This document shows, piece after piece, positions 10,781 through 22,300 of a stretch of DNA of 62,000 nucleotides (positions are counted from its first letter, which is position 1; each line of letters starts with the position of its first letter). A program made the position numbers and the translations under genes. Source of the stretch: Symbiodinium natans (lineage: Eukaryota > Sar > Dinophyceae > Suessiales > Symbiodiniaceae). Where the stretch lies: the NCBI GenBank assembly GCA_905221605.1, contig CAJNDS010002636.1, positions 37,501-99,500 on the forward strand, given 5' to 3'. The notes beneath the pieces were generated by a model. That model did no database searches. It had not been told where the DNA came from and was given only the letters and a program-made list of their open reading frames with translations.

Positions 10781-11655
10781 AAGATCCTGGCGGTTTGAGG
10801 GCTTCTGGCGACCGCTTCGGAGGCTTGCTTTCCGGTCATGGCCCGCTGCTCCTTCTAATCACGTCTACGGTTTAGGGTCTAGGGTTTAGGGCTTGGGGTT
10901 TAGAGTTTAGGGTTTAGGGATCTGCACGAAAGAGGTCACGAGGCACATCCTCATGAACACAAGGCTCACAGATGCAAGACCAGGGCAGGAACAGACGGGG
11001 ATAGACACCTTTATGTTTTGCGCCCAAGGCGAAGGCCCCTGCAGCCAAAGCTAAATGCTAAAACCAAAAACTCGAAACCCGGAACAAACCCCTCGACATC
11101 TCCAAGCTCAAACGACGACTTCGACAAAAGGAGCTATCCCCGGCAACCTCGGAATAAAGAGGGGTCCCTTGTTGCTTCTGGCGAAGTTTATCAGTGTAAT
11201 TAGCCTGTGCCCAAAACCACCCCCCCCCCCCCCCCAACAAAGCCCCTAAAAATCAAACCCCAGAAGCCCCCGAAGCCCCCCCAACCTTTCTCATCCCTAC
11301 ACCCTGGAACCCCTAACCCCTACTGTACACTGCACACGATGGCTCCTGGTGCCAGCGTGAGCCGCGTCAGCTCTGCAGCGCCTGGCCCCGAAGATGTCGG
11401 GTGTAGGGTTTAGTTCGGATGCAGCAAAAGGTTAAGGTCCGGGTCTACGTGTGTAGGTATCAAGTTTTACGGGTGTAGGGCGTGTTTTATAGGCTTTGGA
11501 GGGTGCAGGGCTGTTGCTTCTGGTCAACACGGACATCCGCAAAGTGACAGGCAAGGCGATGGCGCGCAGTCTGTGGGCTTGAAGGCCCCCCCCCCCCGCC
11601 CCGCATGACGTAGCATGGGAGGTCGTTGCATGAGCAGCGCAAACACCCACTTCGC

Positions 11656-12240
11656 TCAGCAGAAGACAGGCTCAGGAGACTTGCCGGCCCTTCTCTGCAC
11701 TAACTCCGAAGTTCGAAGGCACTCCTGCGCCACCCACATCTCTGAGCGGGCCATACGCCAACTGGCGCAGGAGTGCATGCGCCCCCCCCCCCCCCCCCCA
11801 AAAAAAAAACAAAAACAAAAAAAAAACCTAAACCCTAAACAAGGCAAAGAGTGCGTCAGGGCAATCTGGGTCCGACTTAGGAGGGCAGAGGTGCAAGGAC
11901 GAAGAGCCATCGGGGGCGACGTCCAGGCTTTGTTCACGCACTGGCACCTCCAAGAGATTCCGTTTACGCTGCCGTGGTTTCGCATTCCCTGTAACGACCG
12001 GGGTGGTCCCCAGAAAATCTGACACCGGGGGCACCGTGCACCAGAGTACTTGGCAACAGCGGCCGTACTCAATCCGAAGGGGAGACCTGCGCTGAATGTA
12101 AGCTGTTCCCGCCGGAGAAAGCTTTCAACGTCCCGTTTCCGGACTCCAGCGTATGTGCTGACCTCCACGAACCAGCATGGGCACCTTGAATCTGATTCCA
12201 GCAGATTCTGCTCTTTACCCTTGCCTTTCCCTGGAGCCAA
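11656..12240 (-). CDS. Unassigned long open frame
   Basis: 194 codons from ATG, second in length only to the carbonic anhydrase exon. It reads through a poly-G tract (poly-Gly) at 11781-11799, which is suspicious. The part above 11850 is GC-rich and array-free (for example WFVEVSTYAGVRKRDVESFL). Could be a retained single-exon gene, part of an exon, or chance. Confidence 0.25.
   Translation of the reverse strand: MAPGKGKGKEQNLLESDSRCPCWFVEVSTYAGVRKRDVESFLRREQLTFSAGLPFGLSTAAVAKYSGARCPRCQIFWGPPRSLQGMRNHGSVNGISWRCQCVNKAWTSPPMALRPCTSALLSRTQIALTHSLPCLGFRFFFCFCFFFGGGGGGRMHSCASWRMARSEMWVAQECLRTSELVQRRAGKSPEPVFC
11719..11776. repeat. Perfect 14-bp inverted repeat
   Basis: GCACTCCTGCGCCA at 11719-11732 and its exact complement at 11763-11776, loop 30 bases. 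Directly followed by a poly-C tract. Confidence 0.8.
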
Positions 12241-12509
12241 AATCGGTTTAGATTCTAGGGCTGGGTTGAGAGGTTCAGAGTTCAGGTACAGAGGCTAAGG
12301 AATCTGAGGGAAACTTGCTGGGGGTTCAGGGTTTAGGGTTTTGGGATGGCTGACTTAACCCTCAGATGACCTTGAAGATATGCCACAAAGCTTCAGATAT
12401 GCGTAAGCTTCTGGCGAGTCTTGCAGCTGCGTCCGAACACACGAGCCAGAAAGATCCACTAAACCCATGAAAAATGATGCACTTGAGACCTACATTTGTG
12501 TCGAGCGAA

Positions 12510-12600
12510 TCAGAGAGAGAGAGAGAGAAGAGCTAGGGCGCGAGGGCGAGAGAAAGAGCGAGACCAGAGAGTGAGAGCAAAGGGAGAAAGGGCGAGTTGA
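12510..12600 (+). repeat. GA-rich simple repeat
   Basis: GAGAGA core flanked by gagcgaga-type units. A similar GA block lies at 36809-36858. Confidence 0.88.
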
Positions 12601-12736
12601 GTAATTGGAATCGTCGGATCTTCTCTTGCAGTATGCATCTGCCAACATGACACCCTCAGTCTTCTGCAATCCGCTACAGCCAAGCTGAATAAATGCCCTC
12701 CGCCCTGAACCCTAAACCCTAAGTCCGATACCTCTC

Positions 12737-12842
12737 TACTATTTTGCTTAAGAATCCCAAAAACAAGTCTAGCAAGAACAATAAACCCCTAACAAAACTG
12801 TATAAGAAAATATTCTTTGGGGGGGGGTTCTTAAGCAACTCA
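12737..12842. mobile_element. TTGCTTAAG-family MITE-like element, copy 1
   Basis: Left end TACTATTTTGCTTAAGAATC, right end GGGGGGTTCTTAAGCAACTC. Terminal inverted repeats TTGCTTAAGAAYCCC. No coding. Confidence 0.7.
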
Positions 12843-12967
12843 TGGGGCTCTAACACATTCTTTTGGTCGTCGCGCGAATGGGTCTTGTGCCTGGCTGCCT
12901 GCCTCTTGCCTCAGATCGCAGACTGAGCTGCTTGAACATTGGAGTCGAGGGGTTTGTGGTGGTCTAG

Positions 12968-13044
12968 GGCTAAGGGCTTTAGGCTTTAGGCTTTAGGCTT
13001 TAGGCTTTAGGCTTTAGGCTTTAGGCTTTAGGCTTTAGGCTTTA
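12968..13044 (+). repeat. TTTAGGC variant array
   Basis: About ten consecutive TTTAGGC units ending in standard TTTAGGG. TTTAGGC matches neither flank, so it expanded locally. Confidence 0.92.
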
Positions 13045-13459
13045 GGGTTTAGGGTTTAAGGTTTAGGGGGTGGCATGACCCTGCTCAGCAGGGGGACTAG
13101 GCTGGGTCAGAGCAACCGGGCACGGAAATGATGTGGGTCTGAACGCTCAAAAAATACCAAGGGATGCCTGTGCATCGCCGAGTGCAACAAGCACGACATG
13201 TGGGAAGGAGGTCTCTCATGATACGCTCCCTCGGTTCGGGTCATTTCTAACGGTCCCTCTTATTCTCGGGGGAACCCCGAGACCGGGTGGGCCCCTTCTC
13301 GTCCGTTCCCGGCTCCTTCCCCATTGTCGCTGCGCTGGCCTGTGTCAATTTGGGCATTCCTGCAGGTGAGCAGAGCAGTACCTGATCACACAGCAAGAAG
13401 TAGCACTCCAAAAAACTGTTGTGTCCTAAACCCTAAACCCTAAACCCTAAACCCTAAAC

Positions 13460-13599
13460 CTGTATGTTCGTGCAATGGCCGGGGAGGTACGTCTGCTCGG
13501 TGCATCGAAACACTTGGAGGCTCTCGCCCAGTTTACAGCCAAAAGCTCGCCCGCATGCTGCACCCAGTGAAAGATGTGTTTCATGGAGTATGTGCCAGG
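13460..13599 (-). CDS. Candidate exon
   Basis: Open 46-codon frame PGTYSMKHIFHWVQHAGELL then AVNWARASKCFDAPSRR. Acceptor tttctgaacag|C. Exon-type arrays. A plus-strand frame (MAGEVRLLGASKHLEALAQF) is also open, so the strand is unsure. Confidence 0.35.
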
Positions 13600-13802
13600 C
13601 TGTTCAGAAACCGGGTTTAGGGTTTAGGGTTTAGGGTTTGGGGTTTAGGGTTTAGGGTTTAGGGTTTCCGCCCTAGCCTTCTGGCCCTTCTTCTGCTGAA
13701 TGGGATTGAGCAAGGGATCCCAATCCTAACCCTCAAATTTGGTGACAAGGCAGCCCTGCAACCTTAAAGCCGTAAACACCTTAAAAACCCTAAACCCTAA
13801 AC

Positions 13803-13970
13803 CCTAAACACTAAACCCTAAACTCCTAAACTCCTAAACTCCTAAACTCCTAAACTCCTAAACTCCTAAACTCCTAAACTCCTAAACTCCTAAACTCCTA
13901 AACTCCTAAACTCCTAAACTCCTAAACTCCTAAACTCCTAAACTCCTAAACTCCTAAACCCTAAATGGCC
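13803..13970 (-). repeat. CCTAAACT octamer array
   Basis: About 19 copies of an 8-mer (CCTAAACT), almost perfectly homogeneous, bounded by CCCTAAA. Confidence 0.94.
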
Positions 13971-14005
13971 CTGGACCCTAAGCCCCAAGGATGCGCTAAG
14001 GGATA

Positions 14006-14130
14006 CATATGAAGTAGGGTATATATTTCTTGTACCCCCAAAAGGACACCAGGTATATACACTCACCAATATTAAACAGGAACCTTATATACACTCACCA
14101 ATAACAGAAATATAAACCCTACTTCATATG
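14006..14130. mobile_element. Hairpin element with CATATGAAGTAGGGT arms
   Basis: Terminal inverted repeats CATATGAAGTAGGGT...ACCCTACTTCATATG, about 15 bp perfect and longer with mismatches. Interior carries 'tatacactcaccaata' twice. Non-coding. Confidence 0.8.
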
Positions 14131-14205
14131 GTTTTTTGCCGGGCTGCAGCCGGAGCACAGCAGGCCTTGATCGACTCATGGTTGTGACATGCACGGGATG
14201 GGGTT

Positions 14206-14290
14206 GAGGGTTTAGGGTTTAGGGTTTAGGGTTTAGGGTTTAGGGTTTAGGGTTTAGGGTTTAGGGTTTAGGGTTTAGGGTTTAGGGCTC
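14206..14290 (+). repeat. TTTAGGG array
   Basis: About 12 perfect units directly after an array-free region. Confidence 0.93.
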
Positions 14291-14860
14291 TTAGGGCCCC
14301 AAAAGGGCTTCGTAGGGGTGGGGGGTAGGGGGGGGGGCTCCCTCGAAAATCGTCGAAAAGACTTCAACTGCGATGTGTCGGTTGGAACAGGCCGTTTTTT
14401 CAGCCTCACATACCTCGACCCTTGCTGTCCAGCATACCATTCCTTCCGTCCTGTCGCAGCTCTTAAAGCAAGAGGGAAAATAGCTGCAGGCTCTAGTTAG
14501 CACACTAAAGACATTCGGCCAACGTTTGGCCGGCAACCTTGCTGCCCGCATATGGATGGTTCCAGCGGCCCCGGAAGAAGTCACAACCGGGACAGTCAAA
14601 CAATTTATCCATGCGGCAGAAGGAAACGGCCCGTATCTCTTGGCGCAGAAACATCTCAAGCTTGTGGGCTGAAGTCTCTAAACCGACAAATCCCAAAGCG
14701 TCGGGGGGTCCGTATAGAGTTTCGTGTCAAGTGCACGCGCCTATCCAGGGCTGTTGCCTTGAGCACAGCCCCCATGGCCCCTTTCTGTGCCGCCCTTTTC
14801 CCTGTTGGAGCCGAGGCTTCATGGAGTTTGTGGGGGTACCTGAATATACCATGTAATTCG
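14291..14860. other. Array-free intron-type interior
   Basis: Bounded by TTTAGGG (low) and CCCTAAA (high), the orientation seen inside introns. A 122-codon minus frame and 105-107-codon plus frames all overlap it, so none is persuasive. Confidence 0.35.
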
Positions 14861-15001
14861 AACCCTAAACCCTAAACCCTAGACCCTAAACCCCTAAACC
14901 CCTAAACCCTAAACCCCTAAGCCCTAAACCCTAAACCCCTAAACCCTAAACCCTAAACACCCTGAACCCGAAACGCTTACACTGCATTCTCACGGCCCTA
15001 A

Positions 15002-15085
15002 GGTGGCTGAGAGGGGGATGGAAAGAACTTCCCTGCACCCCTCACGCTCCGGCCCACTGGGGAGTCGAATCCCATGCCGAGAAGC
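15002..15085 (-). CDS. Candidate exon
   Basis: Reads ASRHGIRLPSGPEREGCREV after acceptor acagctgag|GCT, between CCCTAAA (low) and TTTAGGG (high). Could be a first exon downstream of the carbonic anhydrase gene. Confidence 0.32.
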
Positions 15086-15767
15086 CTCAGCTGTGATCTC
15101 TGGGTTTCGGGCTTAGGGCTTAGGGCCTTTAGGGCTTAGGGTTTAGGGTTTAGGGCTTAGGGTTTAGGGTTTAGGGTCTAGGGTTTAGGGTTTAGGGCTT
15201 AGGGTTCAGGGTTGATAGGGTTAATAGGGCTGATGAGGTTTGGAGTGGTGTGGGTTAAGAGGGTTTAAGGAGGTTTAGTGTCTTTTTTGGGCTTAGAGCG
15301 GTTTAGGGTTCATGGGGTTTGGGGTTCAACGAAAAGCCGGAGGATGTTCTGATTGCCTAATTTTCGCCTTGCCGTGGCCGTGCGCAGCCCAGGGTCCTTA
15401 ATCCCCTCCTGCAAACCCGACGGCGCAACCCATCTAATCATAACAGCTCTAAGCAAGTATTGAGCAAGAAATAGCAATAACAAATGAGATCCATAAGGAC
15501 GCCCTCCCATGGTAAACCTCGTACCTTCAACCTCATACGGAAGGGGTTAGGGCCGGAGTATGGTGTAGCTGACCGGGGTGGCGGCTGAAACAGGCAGCTA
15601 CTCCAAGAAACCCCCCAAACTTGACCCCGAAAGCGAGTCTTCTCAACCCTTGACCCCTAAGCTCTCCAAAACTCCCCAAAAAAAGGTATCCTCCACACAA
15701 GGCCCTCAAGCCCCCAAACCCCCAAAACTTGGGATGTTCCCCCCCTACACAAACAGTCCTGAATCGG

Positions 15768-15835
15768 GATTGTAATCGGGGGTACTATCATCCCCATTAA
15801 GGACGGTTCGTATGAGGGAGCACATCCCAACTCAA
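15768..15835. mobile_element. CAGTCCTTAATAGGGATT element, diverged copy 3
   Basis: Retains atccccattaaggac and the tail gtatgagggagcacatccca. Confidence 0.5.
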
Positions 15836-15954
15836 AACCCAGAAATCAACTAAACCCTAAACCCTAAACCCTAAGCCCTAAACCCTAAACCCTCAACCCT
15901 CAACCCTCAACCCTCAACCCCAAACCCTAAACCCTAAACCCTAAACCCTAAACC

Positions 15955-16077
15955 CTAAACCCTAAACCCTTGGCCCAGGGAGCCTTTCAGCACTGCCTCG
16001 GGGCATCCCACGAACTGTACTTGGCGCGTGTGGCTGTCAAAAATTGCTCCCTGAATCACGAGGTCGCCCTTCTGCAC
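15955..16077 (-). CDS. beta-CA exon 15 (end of domain 3, probable 3' end of CDS)
   Basis: Encodes VQKGDLVIQGAIFDSHTRQV and QFVGCPEAVL, the C-terminal strands of domain 3. Acceptor tctttcag|GTG. Read through, the frame runs into the adjacent TTTAGGG-sense array and stops at a TAG made by the repeat (15955-15957). Alternatively a GA or GC donor at CCC|GAG or GAG|GCA (about 15998-16000) would continue to another exon. I prefer the stop, because no fourth domain is seen downstream. Confidence 0.75.
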   Translation of the reverse strand: MQKGDLVIQGAIFDSHTRQVQFVGCPEAVLKGSLGQGFRV

Positions 16078-16323
16078 CTGAAAGAGATTTAGGGTTTTAG
16101 GGTTTAGGGCTTTAGGGTTTAGGGTTTTAAGGTTTAGGGTTTAGGGTTTAGGGTTTGGGTTTACCGACCCTGGCGGCGTGTTGGATGGGAAAAGGAGCTC
16201 CCAAAACGCGGGGGGGGGGGGGGGGGGGGTAGGGGGGCACCCGTCCATGGACCCCCACCGCTAAACACCGGACCAGAGGCGGTTTGCACAGGGCACAGCG
16301 TCCTTGGGAAAACCCCCCCACCC

Positions 16324-16376
<53 letters not shown>

Positions 16377-19300
16377 ACCCCCCCCCCACCCCCCCCCCCA
16401 CCACCCCCAACCCACCCCCCCCCCCCCCCCCCCCCCCCCCCACCCCCCCCCCCCCCCCTCCGGTTTGTTGGGCTTGATTGATGGGGCTGCCCTTCTTCAA
16501 GCTGGCTTCAGCTCCTTCTACCCCCTACCCCCCCCCCCCAACGTTTCACAGAGGCTCAAGCAAATCAACTTCTGACGAGCGCGTTTAAACCTTTCAACTA
16601 TGCTCCAGCGGGGTCGGCGGCTGGCTTGTTTTCGGGCACTGTGAAGGGCTGTATGAGGGCTGTATGGGTTGTAAGGGTTGCAAGTTGCAAGGGTTGCAAG
16701 GGCTGTAAGGGTTAAGGGATGAGGGTTAAGGGCTAAGAAGGTTGTAGTCTCAAGGTTGCAGTAGGGTGTTTGGGCTTTGTTGGCTTTGTGGTGGAATATT
16801 AGATTAGAGTTTAGGGGTCAAGGCGTCACTTTAAGGTGCTTTACCACCGTGCATAATGAATCTTCCATTGATAAGCTTATAAGTCCAGCCCCGTGGCTAG
16901 TAGTTGAACGTGCGAACCTCCATATGACTGGTGTATTCATTGAAGAAAACATAATCCCTCAAGACTGGGCCGATCAGTTTGGGAGTGTTTAGGGTTTAGG
17001 GCAATGTGCTGTCGCAAAGTTAAATACAAGCTGAATCCACTTTCCATTGAATTGGGTCCTTTGGAGCCGCACCCACCTCACTCCCCTCACATCCCGATTT
17101 AACAACACGATAATTTGTTAAATTGGCACATCTCAATATTCGCACAGCCCGAAGTATGAGAAGGAAGGCAAAGATATTTGAGGGTTCATTGCAGTAACCC
17201 AGATTCTGATATGTCATACTTGTTAAGAATTGGGAGTTTCCAGAATAGGGGTACGTTGTTGGCGTCGTCCTTTTGTGTTAATGAGGATCCTACCTTTTGG
17301 GGATCTATTAGGGGCCCTGTTTTCAAGCCGTAAACCCCCCCAAATAACGATCATTATGGAGCATCTCCCAGTCAGAGAGGTCTGGCCCTCAGGTATATAG
17401 GAAGTAGAGAGGCCAGTTCCCCCGATCTAGAAAACCAAGTAGTCTGACACATTGACACAGTTTGTTGTGATATGGTTAAGGGCCAGCTGCATTTTTGCGT
17501 TGGGTTGTGCCTGCACCCTTTTGCTCTTGTCTCAGATCACTATTATGAGTAAGCTTGGGTATGCAACACGCGCTTTAACTAGACAATTAAATTAAGCAAC
17601 AAAAACAACATCGAACACACCAGAAACACCAACACCAAAAAACAAAGAAAGAGATACACAATTTTCAGGGGAGTTGATGCTTTTGGCTTGTTTGTTTGGC
17701 TTTCCTGATGTGTTGTTTCTGTGGGCAGGGCTGGGAGCAAGCATCCATAGCAAACACGCTCGTCAAATTTGAAGGGAAACCCGTCGTATCAGGGCACGAC
17801 AGCAGCAAGTTACCCTCAGTTCCTAACCCCTAAACGCCTAAACTCCTAAACCCCAAAACCCCTGAGCCCCTAAACCTCTCAGTCCTTGTTGCGGGTTTAA
17901 AGATTGGGGCCCTCCGTTTGGTAAGGGATGTGTTCAACTGTTGTTTGCAGGGGAGGGGTGGGGGGCACCTCTCCCCAAGTCGACTCAGAGACCCTAAGAT
18001 TAGAAGGCTTACGGGACTTAGGGGTTTTAGGGGCTTAGGCGGTTTAGGGGCCTTAGGGTTCAGGGTTAGGGTTCTGGGATTTAGGGGGTTTAGGGGTTCA
18101 GGGGTTGTAAGGGTTTAGTGGCTTAAGGCCCGAAATTCTTCGAAGCCCAAACCCTACGAGCTGACCTTGTCGCGGATGGTCGAGCTGTACTCGAAAAGGC
18201 ACTGCATGGTGTGGAAGACGTTCCACTTCGTCGCTAGGCCGGCTACCTCTTCCTGGAATAGGCATGGGGCGCGGTGGAGGGTTTTGTAGGGCTTCGGGTT
18301 TGGGATACTTGCAGGGCTTAAAGGGTTTAGGGTATTTAGGGCTTACAGGGTTTGGGGTATTTAGGGCTTATAGGGCCTCTAGGGCATTTAAGGCTTATGG
18401 GGTTTAGGGTAGTTAGGGCTGGGGGCTTTAGGGTTGAGGCTTCACTAAGAGAGCTTTCCCGGACACACGATGCTCAAGCCTGCACTAGGCCTTTTAAACC
18501 CGGAAAACCCCTACAATCCTCACAAAAACAACCCAAGAGCCCCGAACACCAACAGAACAAACAAAAGGAACAACTCAAACCACCTAAGCAAACCCAAAAG
18601 AAAACAAAGCATCCGTATGGGGTTGAGGTTTAAATGGGTTAGAAAAAAGGGGCTTAAAATTTGGGGGTTCAGGGTTCAGGGTGCAGGGGGGTTTAGGGTT
18701 CACAGGGATAGGTCTTAGAGAGCGTACAGGGTTTTTAGGGGATAATGAGGGTAAAGGGTTTACAGTTTGCAGGGTCTTTATTAGAGTTTACAGGGTTTAT
18801 AAAATTTGCAGGGTTCATGTAGGTTGAAAAGCTTATTCTTTCTAGGGCTAGTTCGGCTTACAGGGCGTGTGGGGTTTATGGGGTTGAAAGGGCGTAATGA
18901 GTAACCCCAAACCCTAAACCCTAAACCCTAAATGGGAATGAAAGGGCATAGTAAGTGTATGAAGCTTAGAGAACTTATAGGGCTTTTTGGGCTCACAGGG
19001 TTTGTCGGGCGCGTAAAAAATTTGGATCCTCGACCCCAAGCCCGAAAGCCCCCTCTAGCCCTCAACTCTAAGTCCCTAAGACGCTGAACCCAAAACCTCC
19101 GAGCCCTGAACACCCGCCCGAAGATACAAACCTTAAGCCGCAAACCCCAAACCCTAAACCCTAAACCCTAAACCCTAAACCCTAAAACCTAAACCCTAAA
19201 CCCTAAACCCTAAACCCTAAGCCCTAAGCCCTAAGCCCTAAACCCTAAACCAAACCCTGCCCACAAAGTGGGCTCAGGGTTGAGGGTTGCGGGTTCTTCG

Positions 19301-22300
19301 CAGGTACAAGCCTCCTAAACCCTAAGCCCAGAACCCTCAACGCTGCAGCCCAAAACACCCCCAAAACCCAAAAGCCCTACACCCCTCAACACTACTCCAA
19401 AAAAAAAAGACACCCCAACACTTAAACCCCACACCCCAAAGCCCTAAACTCTATACACCCCATATCCCAACGCCCCCAAAGCGGTCAGTCTTCGGGGCCT
19501 AAACCTATAAACCCTAAACCCCCAACCGCAAACCCTAAACCCAAAACCCTAAACCCTAAACCCCAAACCCTAAACCCAAAACCCTAAACCCAAAACCCTA
19601 AACCCAAAACCCCAAACCCAAAACCCAAAACCCAAAACCCCAAACCCTAAACCCCAAACCCTAAACCCAAAACCCTATAAACCCTAAACCTTAAACCCCA
19701 AAGCTCTAAACCCCAAACCCTTAAACCCCTAAACCCTAAACCCCAAACCCTTAAACCACTAAACCCCAAAACCTAAACCCTATAAACCCCAAACCCTAAA
19801 CCCCAAACCCTAAACCCCAAACCCCAAACCCCAAACCCCCAAACCCCAAACCCGAGACCCTAAACCCTAAACCCCTGAACCCCTAAACCCCAAACCCTTC
19901 AACCCCCAAACCCCCCAAACCCCTAAACCCCAAAGCTCAGTCTCAGGGGCGGTGGAAGCGGCAGGTCCCAGCTCCGCCGTGGCGGCGGCTGTGCTGACGA
20001 AGATGCTTTCGACCAAATCATCCGAGGCCTGTTTTTTAAGGGGCTTCTAGGGGTTTGAGGTTCGGGTTTAGGGTTTAGGGCTTTTAGGGCTTTTCGGGCT
20101 TTTAGGGCTTTTAGGGCTTTTAGGGCTTTTAGGGCTTTTAGGGCATGTAGGGCTTTCAGGGTTTTTAGGGCTTTTAGGGTTTAGGGTGTTTAGGGTGTTT
20201 AGGGGGTTAGGGGTTCTAGGGATGTTAGGGTGAACTCGTTTAGGTTCTTCAGGGTTGAAGGCTAGGGCTTAGCGGTTTAGTGGTTTTGTGGTTTTTAGGG
20301 TTCTCAGGCTTGAAGGGATAGGCTTGAGGCGGTTTAGGGCGCTTAGGGGTCAGGGTTGAAGGTGTAGGATTTAGGTTGGTAGGGCTTGGAGTGTTCAGGG
20401 TGCAGGGTTGAAGGTTTAGGGTTTATGGGGTTTTTCGGGATGAGGAATTTTCAGGGTTTCATGGTAGGAAAATCAGGGTCTAGAGGGTTGAGTGGGCTTA
20501 GGGAGTTTAGGGTGCGTTCTGCTTTTGACTCAGGGGTTGTCTGAACCCTTAACCCCAAAGAACCAGTAAGCTTGATTCGGAGCTCGGTGTTTAGGGGTTT
20601 AGGGTTTAGGGTTTAGAGGCGCAGGCTCGCGGGAAGTCGAATTCTCAGAAAAGTGGTGGCGGATGGTTTGGGGTCCAGGGGTCCATCAAGGTAGAGGCTC
20701 AAACGGGTGCGCGGTGCGGTGATGAATATGAGTTCTTCAAACCCTAAACCCTATAAACCCTAAACCCTAAACCCTAAACCCTAAACCCTAAACCCTAAAC
20801 CCTAAACCCTAAACCCTAAACCCTAAACCCTAAACCCACACCCTAAATCCTAAAAACAACAAGAGAGGTTTGATTGTTCAGGGCTCCGGGCGCATGTACG
20901 GCGTAAGGTTAAGTTTTTTTTCCGAGCCCAACGGTGGCTTAGATCTCGCACCCCCAAACGCCTAAGCCCCACACAGCTCGCTGAATCTCCAAACGCCCAA
21001 ACGCCCAAATAAAACCTAACCAACCAGAAACAAGCAAAACTACCCCCAGAGCAACTACCAACCGAACAAACCCTGAACTCCTAAACCCTAAACGCCTAAA
21101 CCCTAAGCCCAAAGTTCTCCTACACCCTAAACTCCTAAACAAAAACAAGCCCTAAGCCCCAAGTTCTCCTAAACCCCTAAACCCCCCAATGCCCCCCAAA
21201 TGCTCCCCCCCCCCTCCCCCCGCCCGCCCGCCTTGCCGCGCTGGTCGGTTTTGGGGCATCGGTGGGCTTCCGCGGCACGCTCGAGGGCATCGCACTGGGT
21301 GTGTCCCAGCACAAGCACCAGCTTGGTCTGCAGCTTGTCGATACAAAATCTGGGCGGCTTCTGTTTTTTTGTTATATTTTCCTTTGGTTTTTCTTTCTTA
21401 GAACTTATGTAATACAAGATCTGGGCGGCGTTGCTATATTTTTTTGTTTCGTGCTTGTTTGGGGTTAAGACATTGCCGAGGATACGCATTTTGCAAATTG
21501 TGTTTCGTACACTTGCTGCAAGTAGGGCTTGTAGAGCTTGGGGTTACAGGGTTTAGGGTTGTCTGATAACCTACCAATTGCCTAAGAACCCCCCCGTCCC
21601 CCCCTCCCACAAAAAACATTTAAAACACAAGGATCTCTATATATATATATATATGTATACATATCTTGCCTTACAAGGGTAATATAGAGTTTATATGTAT
21701 TTATATATATATACATATATTTGTTTTTCTTTCTTTCTTTTTTTCTTTTTTTTTTTTGGGGGGGGGGTTCTCTTAAGCAAGTAATAGTAAATCCCCGTGT
21801 GTGAGGCCAGCAGTTGAACTGAATCTCCGCCTGGAAACTCCAAGCTGCTGACCATGCTCCCCTGTGCGTGGGTGCAGGTGTTTCCTTGCGGATCAAGGTT
21901 CAGAAAGAGGGTTTAGGGTTTAGGGTTTAGGGTTTAGGGTTTAGGGTTTAGGGTTTAGGGTTTAGGGTTTAGGGTTTAGGGTTTAGGGTTTAGGGTTTAG
22001 GTTTCATTTGTCTTTGAAGCACGTGGCTGAGGGATTAAGGCATGAGGCTGCGAGTTTTGGGCTTCTTTTTTGGGGCGCCTTTGGGGTCTTGTAGGGGGCA
22101 AACCCGAAACCCTAAAGCCCTAAAGCCCTAAAACCCTAAAACCCTGAAACCCTAAAACCCCAAAACCCCAAAACCCCAAAACCCCAAAACCCCAAAACCC
22201 CAAAGCCCTAAAGCCCCAAAACACCCCAAAAACCCCCCCAAAACCCGCCCAAACCCCCCCCAAAACCCCCCCCCCTAAAACCCTCCGTCTCCTGCGTTGC

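Noticed and set aside
16148-16500. Long Pro-only and Gly-only open frames
   Set aside because: Direct translation of C/G tracts; the same holds at 28231-28640 and 40802-41167.
20610-20740. Open island EELIFITAPRTRLSLYLDG as an exon
   Set aside because: It lies inside carbonic anhydrase intron 12, whose flanking exons join well without it, and its array flanks are of the intron-interior type.
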